Shown here in pieces: positions 25,238-34,115 of a stretch of DNA of 46,258 nt. Under the pieces are notes generated by a model. The model searched no databases and was not told the DNA's origin. It worked only from the letters and a program-made list of their open reading frames with translations. The translations under genes were made by a program, and so were the position numbers. This stretch comes from a bacterium. Its GTDB lineage: Bacteria; SZUA-79; Acidulodesulfobacterales; Acidulodesulfobacteraceae. Numbering within the stretch: position 1 is the stretch's first letter; the number at the start of each line of letters is the position of its first letter. The stretch spans positions 1 through 46,258 of the forward strand of contig JAJYPL010000007.1 in assembly GCA_021795355.1 (NCBI GenBank), given 5' to 3'.

Positions 25238-27685
25238 TCATAATTTTGCAACAAAGCGCTTAATCTTTTCTACCGCTTCCATGGCATTCTTCGCATAGAT
25301 ATCGGCATTAATAGATTTAGCATAATCTTCGGTTACTACGGCTCCGCCGACCATAGAAAAAACCTTTAAACCATGTTTCTTTAATTCTTTTATAACATGC
25401 TCCATCTCCGTTACGGTAGTAGTCATTAAAGCGGAAAGTCCTACAAAATCGACTTTATTCTTAACGGCTTCTTCAACTATTGTTTCGGTTTTTACGTTTC
25501 TTCCCAAATCTATAACCTCGTAGCCGTTATTCTCGAGAAGCATCGTTACTATATTTTTTCCTATATCGTGCACGTCGCCTTCTACCGTAGCCATCAATAT
25601 TTTCGGTCCCGAAGAAATTTCCGAATTTTTCGGCATTTCCCGTTTAATACGGTTAAACGCCGTTTTCATGGCATCGGCGCTTTCCATTACCTGCGGAAGA
25701 AAGTAGATATTTTTTTCAAACAGCCTGCCGACTTCTTCAAGCGCCGAAATTAAATATTTATTGCCTATATCTAAAGGCGATTCTCCGTCAGACAATAATT
25801 TTTCGACGTATTGCGTTATATGCTCTTTTTCTCCTCGTATTACCGCTTCGCGTAAAAGTTCTCCTTCGGTTTTATTCGTTTCGATCCCCGATTCTTTTTC
25901 GGCAGTTTTATTCGAGGAATAGTTTTTCGCGGAGTCGGAAAATCTGTTAATATAGTTTTTAAATAAATAATCTTTGCCGAGAAGCGCATTCATGGCATAA
26001 AAATTAGCCGTTAAATACTCGTCCTCCGGATTTATTATAGCGGCGCTTAAACCCTCTTTCAGGCATAAAGAAAGAAACGAAGAGTTTATATAAGATCTTT
26101 TGGGAAGACCGAAAGAAACGTTGCTGACACCTAAAACTGTCGGAAGATTAAGGCTGTTTTTATTTTTAGACAGAGCCTCTATCGTTACCAAAGACTTTTC
26201 CTGCCCTGCGCTTATAGGCAGGGTCAAAAAATCTACGATGATATCGTAAGGTTTTATGCCGTAATCTACAAGCCTCTCATACACTCCGTAAGCTATATCT
26301 ATTCTTTTTTCCGCAGTTTCAGGAATGCCTTCGTCGTTTAAAGCTAAAATTAAAACTCCGGCGCCGTATTTTTTTATTAACGGCATAATTTTAGACAGTT
26401 TCTTTTCCTCTCCGCTTATAGAATTAACAAGAGGCTTTCCGGGATATAACATAAGAGCTTCCTCTAAAACATCGGGATCAGAAGAATCGATGGATACCGG
26501 AACATGCGATACTCCGCTCACGGCGATGATGCCGTTTTTCATCGATACCGTTTCGTCGGTTCCGGGAACGCCTACGTTTAAATCGAGGACGGCGGCTCCG
26601 GCTTCAACCTGTTTAACGGCCGTTTTTCTTATATAATTAGTTTTTCCGTTTTTAAGCTCTTCTATAAAGTCTTTTTTGCCGGTGGGATTTATTCTTTCGC
26701 CTATAATAACCGGAGGATGTTTATAGCCGACAGGGACGAATTCCGTTCTTGACGTTATTAATAATCCCTCCTCTCTTTTTATGCCTTTTGCGGGTAACCC
26801 GGCGCCGTTAACCATGTCAATTTCTTTTCTTAGAGATTTTATGAAATTTTCGTTGCTCCCGCAGCAGGCCGAAATAACCCTGACTCCTATAAGAGCAAGT
26901 TCCGAAACTAAAGAAGTAAAATCTTCCGGCTTCCCGGGAAAAATAGTAATACCGTCTTTTAATTTCGGAATTCCCGCATTAGGTTTAGAAATTAGCGGCA
27001 CGTCCGTAACCGAAGCCATTTTTTTTAAAATCTCGTAAATTCCGGACGGTCCAACCGAGCAGTTAGCTCCTATAACGTCCGCTCCAAGACTGTCGGCAGT
27101 TATAGCAAAAACCTCAGGAGTAGTTCCCAGTATCGTCCTGTATGTACCGTCGAAAGTCATCATCGCTATAACCGGTTTATCGGACAATTCTTTAACGGCT
27201 ATAATTGCGCTTCTTATCTCCTGCAGATCTATCATAGTTTCAAGCTGAAAAATATCGGCTCCTGCATCCAAGCCGGCTTTTACCTGCTCCTTATAAATCC
27301 CGATGCTTTCTCTAAAAGTAGTTTCCCCGACCGGATAAATAAATTTTCCCGTAGGGCCTAAAGACATAGCCGTCAGCGCACCGTCGCCCGCAATCCGCTT
27401 AACCGCTTTAACGGCATTAAAATTTACCTCGTAAATTTTATCCGACAAACCGTATTCGGCCAACTTAGGCCTGTTTGCGCCGAAAGTGTTCGCCACTATT
27501 ATTTCGCTGCCCGCATTGTAATAACTTTTATGAACTTCCTCTATATATTTAATTTTTTCGGTAATATTAAAACTTTCCGGAAGCAATCCTTTGGGCAGAA
27601 GATTTTTAAGCTGAAGTACCGTCCCCATCGCTCCGTCCGAAAGTATCAGCCTTTTTTTTAATTCCTCCCTGAAATTTTTTATCAT
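25238..27685 (-). CDS. metH: Cobalamin-dependent methionine synthase, short form without reactivation domain
   Basis: 815 aa. The homocysteine-binding domain (about 1-290) has zinc cysteines in GANCSVGP and ISACCGSN. The pterin-binding domain (about 325-590) includes PVIIGERINPTGK. The cap and B12-binding domains (about 610-815) contain the cobalt-ligand motif DVHDIGKN. It ends right after the B12 fold, so the AdoMet-binding reactivation domain of E. coli MetH (1227 aa) is absent; reactivation must come from another protein. No SAM or cobalamin riboswitch is visible in the 81 bases upstream. A good AGGAG ribosome site precedes the ATG. Confidence 0.94.
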   Translation of the reverse strand: MIKNFREELKKRLILSDGAMGTVLQLKNLLPKGLLPESFNITEKIKYIEEVHKSYYNAGSEIIVANTFGANRPKLAEYGLSDKIYEVNFNAVKAVKRIAGDGALTAMSLGPTGKFIYPVGETTFRESIGIYKEQVKAGLDAGADIFQLETMIDLQEIRSAIIAVKELSDKPVIAMMTFDGTYRTILGTTPEVFAITADSLGADVIGANCSVGPSGIYEILKKMASVTDVPLISKPNAGIPKLKDGITIFPGKPEDFTSLVSELALIGVRVISACCGSNENFIKSLRKEIDMVNGAGLPAKGIKREEGLLITSRTEFVPVGYKHPPVIIGERINPTGKKDFIEELKNGKTNYIRKTAVKQVEAGAAVLDLNVGVPGTDETVSMKNGIIAVSGVSHVPVSIDSSDPDVLEEALMLYPGKPLVNSISGEEKKLSKIMPLIKKYGAGVLILALNDEGIPETAEKRIDIAYGVYERLVDYGIKPYDIIVDFLTLPISAGQEKSLVTIEALSKNKNSLNLPTVLGVSNVSFGLPKRSYINSSFLSLCLKEGLSAAIINPEDEYLTANFYAMNALLGKDYLFKNYINRFSDSAKNYSSNKTAEKESGIETNKTEGELLREAVIRGEKEHITQYVEKLLSDGESPLDIGNKYLISALEEVGRLFEKNIYFLPQVMESADAMKTAFNRIKREMPKNSEISSGPKILMATVEGDVHDIGKNIVTMLLENNGYEVIDLGRNVKTETIVEEAVKNKVDFVGLSALMTTTVTEMEHVIKELKKHGLKVFSMVGGAVVTEDYAKSINADIYAKNAMEAVEKIKRFVAKL

Positions 27686-27766
27686 ATAATGTATACTCCT
27701 GTTTTATGCATATAATTGACTATATATAGTATTTTATAGTATTTATAAAAAGAAAAAATGCTTCTA

Positions 27767-28645
27767 TTATGAAAAATTAACGACATAAACGTTATCAATA
27801 GGTCTGCCGAGAAATTTACCTCCAAGTTCCTTAAATCTTTCGGAATCGTCGCTGACAAAAAAGATTTCGTTTCCGTATTTCGTTCCCGATTTAAGCATTC
27901 CAAATTCTTCCAAATAATTTTTAACCGACCTCGCCGTTTCGACTCCTGAATCTATAATTTCGGTACTATTTCCTATTTCTTTTTCTATAAAATCCTTAAG
28001 AATAGGATAATGGGTACAGCCCAGAACAAGGCATGCAGGTTTTTCCTTTATTACGGAAGCTAAATAATATTTTATTACATTTTTAGTTATTTCTTCGTTT
28101 AAAAAATCTTCTTCGACTAACGGTACGAAAAGAGGACAGGATTTTTCTATAATTTCTAAATTTTCGTTAAAATCTATATTTGAAATATTAACTGCTTCGG
28201 CCTTTTTAGCGCCGCATAATAATCCGGCTTTTTCTTTTATAGTTTTAGAATATGCCCCGCTTTTGACGGTTGCGGAAGTACCTATTACGGCTATAATTTT
28301 CCGTCCGGAAATATTCAGGGATAACTCGACCGCTTTTTGCGCGCCCGGTTCTATAACTCCGAATACCGGAACAGGCGATATTTTGCGCAAATAATCGAGC
28401 GCCAAACTTGAGGAAGTATTGCAGGCGACTATAGCTATCTTTATGCCTTTATCGGTTAAAAATCCTAATATCTCGGACGAATATTTTATTATGGTTTCTT
28501 TAGATTTGTTCCCGTAAGGAACTCTGGCGGTATCTCCGAAATAAATTAAGTCTTCGAAAGGCAAAATCTTTCTTATTTCTTTAAAAACCGTAAGTCCGCC
28601 AAGACCGGAATCGAATATTCCTATAGGGGAATTATTAAATTTCAT
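27767..28645 (-). CDS. murI: Glutamate racemase
   Basis: Makes D-glutamate for peptidoglycan. Two catalytic cysteines lie in VACNTSSS near residue 73 and GCTHYPIL near residue 206; the N-terminal IGIFDSGLGGLTV is diagnostic. 292 aa. The product D-Glu is the residue that MurT/GatD later amidates, and both genes lie within a few kilobases. It is divergent from queF. Confidence 0.95.
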   Translation of the reverse strand: MKFNNSPIGIFDSGLGGLTVFKEIRKILPFEDLIYFGDTARVPYGNKSKETIIKYSSEILGFLTDKGIKIAIVACNTSSSLALDYLRKISPVPVFGVIEPGAQKAVELSLNISGRKIIAVIGTSATVKSGAYSKTIKEKAGLLCGAKKAEAVNISNIDFNENLEIIEKSCPLFVPLVEEDFLNEEITKNVIKYYLASVIKEKPACLVLGCTHYPILKDFIEKEIGNSTEIIDSGVETARSVKNYLEEFGMLKSGTKYGNEIFFVSDDSERFKELGGKFLGRPIDNVYVVNFS

Positions 28646-28657
28646 TATTAAATTTCA

Positions 28658-28686
28658 TTTATGATTTATAATAATTATGCTATAAT
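28658..28686 (+). promoter_or_regulatory. Extended -10 promoter for queF
   Basis: TGCTATAAT ends at 28686 (TATAAT at 28681-28686), with TTTATG 17 bases upstream (28658-28663). The predicted start near 28693 leaves a leader of about 60 bases. The leader is A-rich without an evident riboswitch hairpin. Confidence 0.5.
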
Positions 28687-28753
28687 TTATAAAAACTATA
28701 CAAATACAGTAAATATTATAAAATAAAAATCAAAAAATAAAAATCAAAAACTA

Positions 28754-29167
28754 ATGGAAGATAAATATTTAAATAAAAGATTCGATATTTTAGACGAAAA
28801 AAACATAGATGTAGAAATATTAGAAACATTAGATTTTCGGTATAAAGGAAGCGGAACGGCCGTAACTATATCTACGAAGGAATTTACGTCCGTCTGTCCA
28901 TGGACGGGACTTCCCGATACGGCTGAAATTTTTATAACATATATACCGACGAAAAAATTAGTCGAAATGAAATCGCTGAAATATTACCTGCTTTCTTTCA
29001 GAAATGTAGGAATACTGCAGGAACACGCCGTAAACAGAATTATTAACGATTTGACCGGCCTGCTGAAACCTGAATTTATGGAAGTTACCGCAAAATTCGA
29101 ATCCAGAGGCGGATTGGACACCTTAGTTAAAGTGAAATATGAAAAACGGAAACCGAAAAATAAATAA
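28754..29167 (+). CDS. queF: NADPH-dependent 7-cyano-7-deazaguanine reductase (QueF)
   Basis: Reduces preQ0 to preQ1 in queuosine synthesis. The catalytic cysteine is in TSVCPWTGLPDTA; the NADPH-binding QueF motif is VEMKSLKYYLLSFRN, followed by the substrate-binding Glu/His region ILQEHAVNRI. 137 aa matches the short unimodular class. It is a single plus-strand gene between murI and gatD, with no other queuosine genes in the window. Confidence 0.95.
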   Translation: MEDKYLNKRFDILDEKNIDVEILETLDFRYKGSGTAVTISTKEFTSVCPWTGLPDTAEIFITYIPTKKLVEMKSLKYYLLSFRNVGILQEHAVNRIINDLTGLLKPEFMEVTAKFESRGGLDTLVKVKYEKRKPKNK

Positions 29168-29170
29168 ACA

Positions 29171-29280
29171 AGAGATTGCTTCCATCTTTGATTGCATAAC
29201 ATAACAAAACATAACATAAAAGCCGTTGGCTTTTATACGTTGGCTTTTATAAACGCAGTCAAAGATATGCTCGCAATGAC
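29171..29280. repeat. Decayed REP-like inverted repeat after queF
   Basis: ATCTTTGATTGC (29184-29195) pairs with GCAGTCAAAGAT (29255-29266); outer parts GATTGCTTC and CTCGCAATGAC resemble the REP elements at 30205 and 45696. Inside is a short direct repeat, TTGGCTTTTATA. Confidence 0.5.
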
Positions 29281-29368
29281 CGGTAATTAACTAACAATGT
29301 AAAATAAATAAAAATGTTAAAAGATAAAATTATGAAGTTACAAAATAAATTCTAAAAATTATAAAAAT

Positions 29369-30136
29369 TTATAATACCCCTTTTAAATCCCTGACGTCTT
29401 TTCTTGCATTTAATTCAAAATTATCGTCTATTTCTCCGGCTTTTACGCCACTTATTTCCATCGCTTCCGGTAAATTAACGCCGTATTTATTTTGCAAGGC
29501 TAAACCGATAAGATAATCGCAAAAAACAAAATTTTTAGGCAGAAAACTGCCGTGCATATATGTTCCGAAAAAATTGCCGGTTCTCGCGCCCTCGGTTTTG
29601 TCTTTGCCGTTGTTGCCGTATCCCTTTAATACGGTTCCTATGCAATTTTGACTGCCGTCTAAATATGTCCTGCCCCCGTGATTTTCAAAACCTATTAAAA
29701 CCGTACCGCCCGATTTAACGGCTATGTTTCCGGTCAGCCTCGGCGTTCCGTATTCGGTATAGCCCTTAAATACCGATATGCCTTTCATTATCTTACCGTC
29801 CGCAGACTTGTAATAGTCGCACAAAAGCTGATAACCGCCGCATATAGCAAGCATAATTTTATTTTTATTCAAAGATTCTATTAAAATATTTTTTTTGTCG
29901 GAAAAAAAATCCTCATAAATTAGAGCCTGCTCGGCATCCTGTCCTCCGCCCATAAAAAATATATCCGCCGATTCGCATTCTTTTTCATAGTTTTTGCCTA
30001 CGGTAACGTTTATTATTTTAATTTCTATGCCGTAAACGGAACATCTGTATTTAAAATAAATAATGTTTCCCCTGTCTCCGTATATATTCATAATTTCCGG
30101 ATAAAGATCTACGGCTGTTAATTCAAATTTTTTCAT
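29369..30136 (-). CDS. gatD: GatD: lipid II isoglutaminyl synthase, glutamine amidotransferase subunit
   Basis: Class I (CobB/CobQ-like) amidotransferase, 255 aa, that supplies ammonia to MurT. The nucleophile Cys is in LAICGGYQLL near residue 97; the catalytic His is in GTYMHGSFLPKN. GGGQDAEQ and FENHGGRTYL are GatD-type motifs. MurT and gatD are normally adjacent; here metH, murI and queF lie between them, although both are on the minus strand. Related CobQ-type enzymes are longer and have an N-terminal ATPase domain, which is absent here. Confidence 0.9.
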   Translation of the reverse strand: MKKFELTAVDLYPEIMNIYGDRGNIIYFKYRCSVYGIEIKIINVTVGKNYEKECESADIFFMGGGQDAEQALIYEDFFSDKKNILIESLNKNKIMLAICGGYQLLCDYYKSADGKIMKGISVFKGYTEYGTPRLTGNIAVKSGGTVLIGFENHGGRTYLDGSQNCIGTVLKGYGNNGKDKTEGARTGNFFGTYMHGSFLPKNFVFCDYLIGLALQNKYGVNLPEAMEISGVKAGEIDDNFELNARKDVRDLKGVL

Positions 30137-30204
30137 AGTAATTTGTCCTGAATTAAATAAAGCTCAATAAATAAATCTGACACATTTAATTACACATTTA
30201 ATTC

Positions 30205-30311
30205 GTCATTGCGAGTAGCGCGAAAGCGACGAAGCAATCTCGACGACACCTTTAATTCAATATCGAGATTGGTTAGCTTCGCTGGACTTAGTCCGCTTCG
30301 CTCGCAATGAC
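30205..30311. repeat. REP-like element with perfect 11-bp ends
   Basis: GTCATTGCGAG at the left is exactly complementary to CTCGCAATGAC at the right; inner arms CGAAGCAATCTCGA and TCGAGATT..GCTTCG also pair. The same family recurs at 45696-45781. It lies in the gatD/bioF intergenic region. Short partial copies of the MITE-like ends (CTGACAC, GCACCTTT) flank it. Confidence 0.7.
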
Positions 30312-30366
30312 TGACACTTGGCACCTTTAAAATTCTTTTTCTGTCCATATTTTTATTTAAATATGC

Positions 30367-30372
30367 TATAAT
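30367..30372 (+). promoter_or_regulatory. Extended -10 element just upstream of bioF
   Basis: TGCTATAAT (TATAAT at 30367-30372) is 11 bases before the bioF ATG, so transcription would start within about five bases of the start codon. No good -35 is seen; the TG extension may compensate. Confidence 0.45.
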
Positions 30373-30383
30373 ATATTACATTT

Positions 30384-31571
30384 ATGTCTATATTATCGGA
30401 ACTAATTTCAAAAAAAATCGAAGAAAATAAAAAATCGGGGTTTTATCGAAAAATTCCCGATATAAAAATAGAAAAATTAAAAAGAGAACCATATTCCTTC
30501 GATTCCCATTATAACACCGTAACCGTCAATCTTGCAACAAACGATTATCTTGGACTCTCTTTAAACGGAAGAATAAAAACGGCGGCAAAGCAGGCAATCG
30601 ATTTATACGGAACTTCGGCAGGATCTTCTTTTTTAATATGCGGCCATTACGATATCCACTCCGAACTTGAAAAGGAATTATGCAGATTTAAGGGCGGCTA
30701 CGAAAATTGTATTTTATACCCTTCGGGATATCAAGCCAATACCGGAATTATAAGAACTATGGCAGGCATATCTCCTTTAAACACGGTTATAATTTTCGAC
30801 GAGCTTTCTCATGCTTCTATTATTGACGGAATTATAGCCTCAGGCGTTAAATTTAAGAGTTTTAAACATAACGATTTAAATTCTTTAGAGAATACGATTG
30901 TAAGATATAAAGACTATCAAATAAAACTCGTTATAACGGAAGGCGTATTTAGCATGGACGGCGATATACCCGATTTGCCCGCTATTTTAGATTTAACCGA
31001 AAAATACGGCGCATTAAGTATAACGGACGACGCCCATGCTACCGGAACAATAGGAAAAAACGGCGGAGGCAGTTCGGATTTTCATAACGCCAAACCGGAT
31101 ATAACTATAGGAACGCTCGGCAAGGCGCTTGCTTCAAACGGAGCATTCGTTCTCTCGAACGGTTCTATTATAGAATACCTCGTTAATTTCAGCAGGGCTT
31201 TTATATTTTCTACCGGTATTCCGCCTTCTTCGGCCGCATCTGCGTTATCCGCTTTAAAATTTATAAAAGAAAACAGGGAAATAGTATTAAAATTACAAAA
31301 CAACGCTAAATTTGCAAGGGAATTTTTAAAAGAATCGGGCTTAGATACTTTAAATTCCTCTACCCATATTATTCCTATATTAATCGGCGACGAAGACAAA
31401 GCCGTTTTAATAGAAAAAGAACTTTTAAAAGACGGCATATACTTAAAGGCGGTAAGATATCCCGCCGTCGCTAAAAACAAAGCAATATTGCGGCTCGGAA
31501 TCAACCTGACTATAGACGACGCTTTATTTAAAAACGTCTTGAAAGAAATAGTCCGCAAGGTTAAATCGTAA
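30384..31571 (+). CDS. bioF: 8-amino-7-oxononanoate synthase
   Basis: PLP enzyme that condenses pimeloyl-ACP (or CoA) with alanine in biotin synthesis. The alpha-oxoamine synthase motifs are clear: LATNDYLGLSLN, GTSAGSSFLICG, DDAHATGTIGKNG and the PLP-lysine region TIGTLGKALASNGAF. 395 aa. KBL (glycine C-acetyltransferase) is the close alternative; the downstream bioC gene favours BioF. There is no Shine-Dalgarno, and a -10 element lies 11 bases before the ATG, suggesting an almost leaderless transcript. It is followed by bioC after 44 bases. Confidence 0.88.
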   Translation: MSILSELISKKIEENKKSGFYRKIPDIKIEKLKREPYSFDSHYNTVTVNLATNDYLGLSLNGRIKTAAKQAIDLYGTSAGSSFLICGHYDIHSELEKELCRFKGGYENCILYPSGYQANTGIIRTMAGISPLNTVIIFDELSHASIIDGIIASGVKFKSFKHNDLNSLENTIVRYKDYQIKLVITEGVFSMDGDIPDLPAILDLTEKYGALSITDDAHATGTIGKNGGGSSDFHNAKPDITIGTLGKALASNGAFVLSNGSIIEYLVNFSRAFIFSTGIPPSSAASALSALKFIKENREIVLKLQNNAKFAREFLKESGLDTLNSSTHIIPILIGDEDKAVLIEKELLKDGIYLKAVRYPAVAKNKAILRLGINLTIDDALFKNVLKEIVRKVKS

Positions 31572-31615
31572 ATTCACAGTCGTAAATTCACTTAATAATT
31601 AATAATTTTTTAAAT

Positions 31616-32395
31616 ATGATCGACAAAAACAAAGTAAAAAAAAATTTTTCAAGCGCCGAAGAGTACGATAGTCACACTTCTTACCACAATATAACCATGG
31701 CGATGATATCTAAGTCTATCAAAGAATTTAATAAAAAGGGGAATTTCTTAAAAATTCTAGATATAGGCTGCGGAACTGCTCAAGGCTACAATGCCTTAAA
31801 AAAAAATTTAAATCAGACCGGTTTTAAATACTTTGGGCTGGATATCGCAATAGGATTATTAAATAAAGCAAAAAAAAACGGCGATGCTTTCTTAATTTGC
31901 GGAGATGCGGAATTGCTGCCGTTTAAACCCCGTAAATTCGACGTCATATTTTCAAATATAACCATACACTGGCTGAACGATATAGATATTTTTTTATTAA
32001 GATGCAAAGATTCTTTGAAAAACGACGGAATAATGATATTTGCTTTTTTAATTTCAGGAACGCTAAAAGAATTAAAAGAAAGTTTCAAGTATGACGGAAA
32101 CGGATTAAAATTTCATGAATTTCCCGAAATAGACAGTTATAAAGAAAAAATAGACGCATTCGGGTTAAAAATCGAATACTGCGATATCATAGAGTACACT
32201 GAAACCGCTGAATCTTCATTGCATTTACTAAAAAGAATAAATTTGCTCGGAGCAAAAAACACTTTCAGCAATAATAATCATAAAACCGGTTTATTAAGAA
32301 AAGGGTTAAAAAATTACGACAAAAATTACCGCAATGAAGATAATATGGTTTACTGCACTTATAAAATTGCATATTTAATTGTTTCAAAAAAATGA
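31616..32395 (+). CDS. bioC: Malonyl-ACP O-methyltransferase
   Basis: SAM-dependent methyltransferase that primes pimeloyl-ACP synthesis. KKNFSSAEEYDSHTSYHN is the BioC-type N-terminus, and ILDIGCGTAQGY is SAM motif I (near residue 45). The central region IFSNITIHWLNDIDIFL is also typical. 259 aa. The partner esterase (BioH or an analogue) is not in the window. The stop codon is the first part of a strong hairpin terminator. Confidence 0.87.
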   Translation: MIDKNKVKKNFSSAEEYDSHTSYHNITMAMISKSIKEFNKKGNFLKILDIGCGTAQGYNALKKNLNQTGFKYFGLDIAIGLLNKAKKNGDAFLICGDAELLPFKPRKFDVIFSNITIHWLNDIDIFLLRCKDSLKNDGIMIFAFLISGTLKELKESFKYDGNGLKFHEFPEIDSYKEKIDAFGLKIEYCDIIEYTETAESSLHLLKRINLLGAKNTFSNNNHKTGLLRKGLKNYDKNYRNEDNMVYCTYKIAYLIVSKK

Positions 32396-32428
32396 ACCTC
32401 CGATAATTTTATAATTATCGGAGGTTCA
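32393..32428. terminator. Bidirectional terminator between bioC and pal
   Basis: Perfect stem TGAACCTCCGATAATT with its complement. On the minus strand it is followed by a seven-T run, terminating pal; on the plus strand the T-rich AGATAAAATTTTTATTT follows for bioC. Confidence 0.88.
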
Positions 32429-32452
32429 GATAAAATTTTTATTTCTTTTTTG

Positions 32453-32998
32453 TTATCTTACGACTGCGAAATGGTCCCTTCTGTTTATTGCATAACATAC
32501 TCTTGTATGTGCTCTGCATAAAGGTTTTTCTTTGCCGTAGCTGATTGTTTTTAATCTGTCTGCCGACACTCCAAGGTCTTCAAGATAAGCTTTTGCGGCA
32601 TTAGCCCTTCTCCAGCCAAGCGCAAGGTTGTATGCTTCCGAACCTCTTCTGTCGCAGTTTCCCTGAATCTGGATAGCAACATTTGGATTATACTTAAGGT
32701 AAATAGCATCCTTTTTAAGTATCATCTTGTCGAGCGGGGTAAGGATCGACTTGTCGAAAGCAAAATGAATGTTGTTGGAATTAGCTTGAACGTTGTAATT
32801 TGCAAGCCACGGATACTTTTTCAGGTAAGAAGGCACCTGTTGTGCTTGCGGTCTAACGGCTGATATTGCCGGTTTTTTTGCTGGCGGCAATGCGCTGGAA
32901 GATGTTTTCGTTACTTTGGGCGCGCATCCGGAAAGAACCGCGGAAACGCCGAAAACTAAACCAAGAATAGAAAGACCTACCTTTGTTTTTTTGTTCAT
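32453..32998 (-). CDS. pal: Peptidoglycan-associated lipoprotein (OmpA-like)
   Basis: 181 aa. A lipoprotein signal peptide ends in the lipobox LSGC (Cys near residue 25), a Pro/Ala-rich linker follows, and an OmpA/Pal domain (about 75-181) has IHFAFDKSILTP and NCDRRGSEAYNLALGWRRA. It is tethered to the outer membrane and binds peptidoglycan. It is a lone gene here: the usual tolB/tolQRA/ybgF neighbours are not adjacent. A strong ribosome site (AGGAGAGAG) suggests high expression. Confidence 0.92.
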   Translation of the reverse strand: MNKKTKVGLSILGLVFGVSAVLSGCAPKVTKTSSSALPPAKKPAISAVRPQAQQVPSYLKKYPWLANYNVQANSNNIHFAFDKSILTPLDKMILKKDAIYLKYNPNVAIQIQGNCDRRGSEAYNLALGWRRANAAKAYLEDLGVSADRLKTISYGKEKPLCRAHTRVCYAINRRDHFAVVR

Positions 32999-33144
32999 TG
33001 TAAACTCTCTCCTTAAAAATTAAAATTTAATAAAGTTAAATTACTTGAAAACATTTTATAATTAAATTTGCATAATATATATATACCATTATTTAAAAAA
33101 AAATCAATAGTTTTTTATAAACTTTTTTTATCCTTCTTTATTAA

Positions 33145-33173
33145 TTGAATTTTTTTTGAATTTTTGATATAAA
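33145..33173 (+). promoter_or_regulatory. Promoter of the dnaJ-like gene (leaderless)
   Basis: TTGAAT (33145-33150), 17-base spacer, TATAAA (33168-33173). A start seven bases beyond the -10 falls on 33180, the A of the start codon, so a leaderless mRNA is predicted. Confidence 0.55.
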
Positions 33174-33179
33174 TAATGT

Positions 33180-34088
33180 ATGGAATATAAAGACTACTAT
33201 AAAATTTTAGGTGTAGATAAAACCGCTACAGGCGAAGAAATTAAAAAATCTTACAGAAAATTGGCAAGAAAATATCATCCCGACGTTAATCCAAACGATA
33301 AAACCGCCGAATCGAAATTTAAAGAAGTCCAGGAAGCTTACGATATTTTAAAAGACGAAAAAAAACGAAAAGAATACGACGAGCTCGGAACTAATTATTT
33401 TAATTATAAAAACGCCGGAGCAGGCGCAGGCGCTTCAAACGGACAATATTATTACGATTATTCCGGAGGCGGCAATTCCGGTTTCGGTTATAATTACGGC
33501 AACGCGGGAGGAGGAAATTTTAACTTCGAAGATATATTCTCCGACCTTTTTAACAGGTCAGGCAAAAAGCACGGTCCTGTAAAAGGCGGCGATTTAAATG
33601 CCTCGCTTGAAATTTCGGTTCCGGAAAGCGTAAAAGGCGCGGAAAGAATAATAAATTTAAACGGCGAGAAAATAAAAATAAAGATACCGGCGGGAATTGC
33701 CGACGGCGGAAAAATCAAACTTTCAGGAAAAGGCTCGCCCGGTTTAAGCGGCGCGCCGAACGGCGATTTATACATTACTATCTCCGTTTTAAACGATAAT
33801 GTTTTTGAAAGAAAAGACAACGATATCTATGTTAATAAAAAAATAAAACTGACTGAAGCCGTGCTTGGGGCAAAAGTCGAAGTATCCTCTATCGACGGCA
33901 AATTTATGCTTACTATACCGGCGGGAACCCAAAACGGCACGAAATTCCGCATTCCAAAAAAGGGAGCAAAAGATATCTCAGGAAAAAAAATAGGCGATTT
34001 GATAGTTACGGTTACGGTCGATATACCTTCGGGAATATCGGAAAAAATTAAAAAAACGTTTATGGAACTTTCAAAAGAAGGCATATAA
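33180..34088 (+). CDS. cbpA: DnaJ-family co-chaperone without zinc finger (CbpA type)
   Basis: Hsp40 that stimulates DnaK. The J domain (1-70) has YHPDVNPND with the HPD triad; a Gly/Phe-rich linker (about 75-120: [17 protein letters not shown]) follows; two C-terminal beta domains complete the 302 aa. The four CXXCXGXG zinc motifs of full DnaJ are absent, so this is the CbpA class. The downstream small gene is CbpM-like, as in E. coli. The promoter lies so close that the start codon itself is likely the first transcribed base; no Shine-Dalgarno is present. Confidence 0.9.
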   Translation: MEYKDYYKILGVDKTATGEEIKKSYRKLARKYHPDVNPNDKTAESKFKEVQEAYDILKDEKKRKEYDELGTNYFNYKNAGAGAGASNGQYYYDYSGGGNSGFGYNYGNAGGGNFNFEDIFSDLFNRSGKKHGPVKGGDLNASLEISVPESVKGAERIINLNGEKIKIKIPAGIADGGKIKLSGKGSPGLSGAPNGDLYITISVLNDNVFERKDNDIYVNKKIKLTEAVLGAKVEVSSIDGKFMLTIPAGTQNGTKFRIPKKGAKDISGKKIGDLIVTVTVDIPSGISEKIKKTFMELSKEGI

Positions 34089-34115
34089 ATATATAAAATA
34101 AATAGGGAATCCACA

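Noticed and set aside
27686-27766. SAM or cobalamin riboswitch upstream of metH
   Set aside because: The gap is only 81 bases and shows no conserved core.
28687-28753. preQ1 riboswitch before queF (AAAAACTAATGG looks like its end)
   Set aside because: No P1 hairpin with the conserved loop could be found in the A-rich leader.
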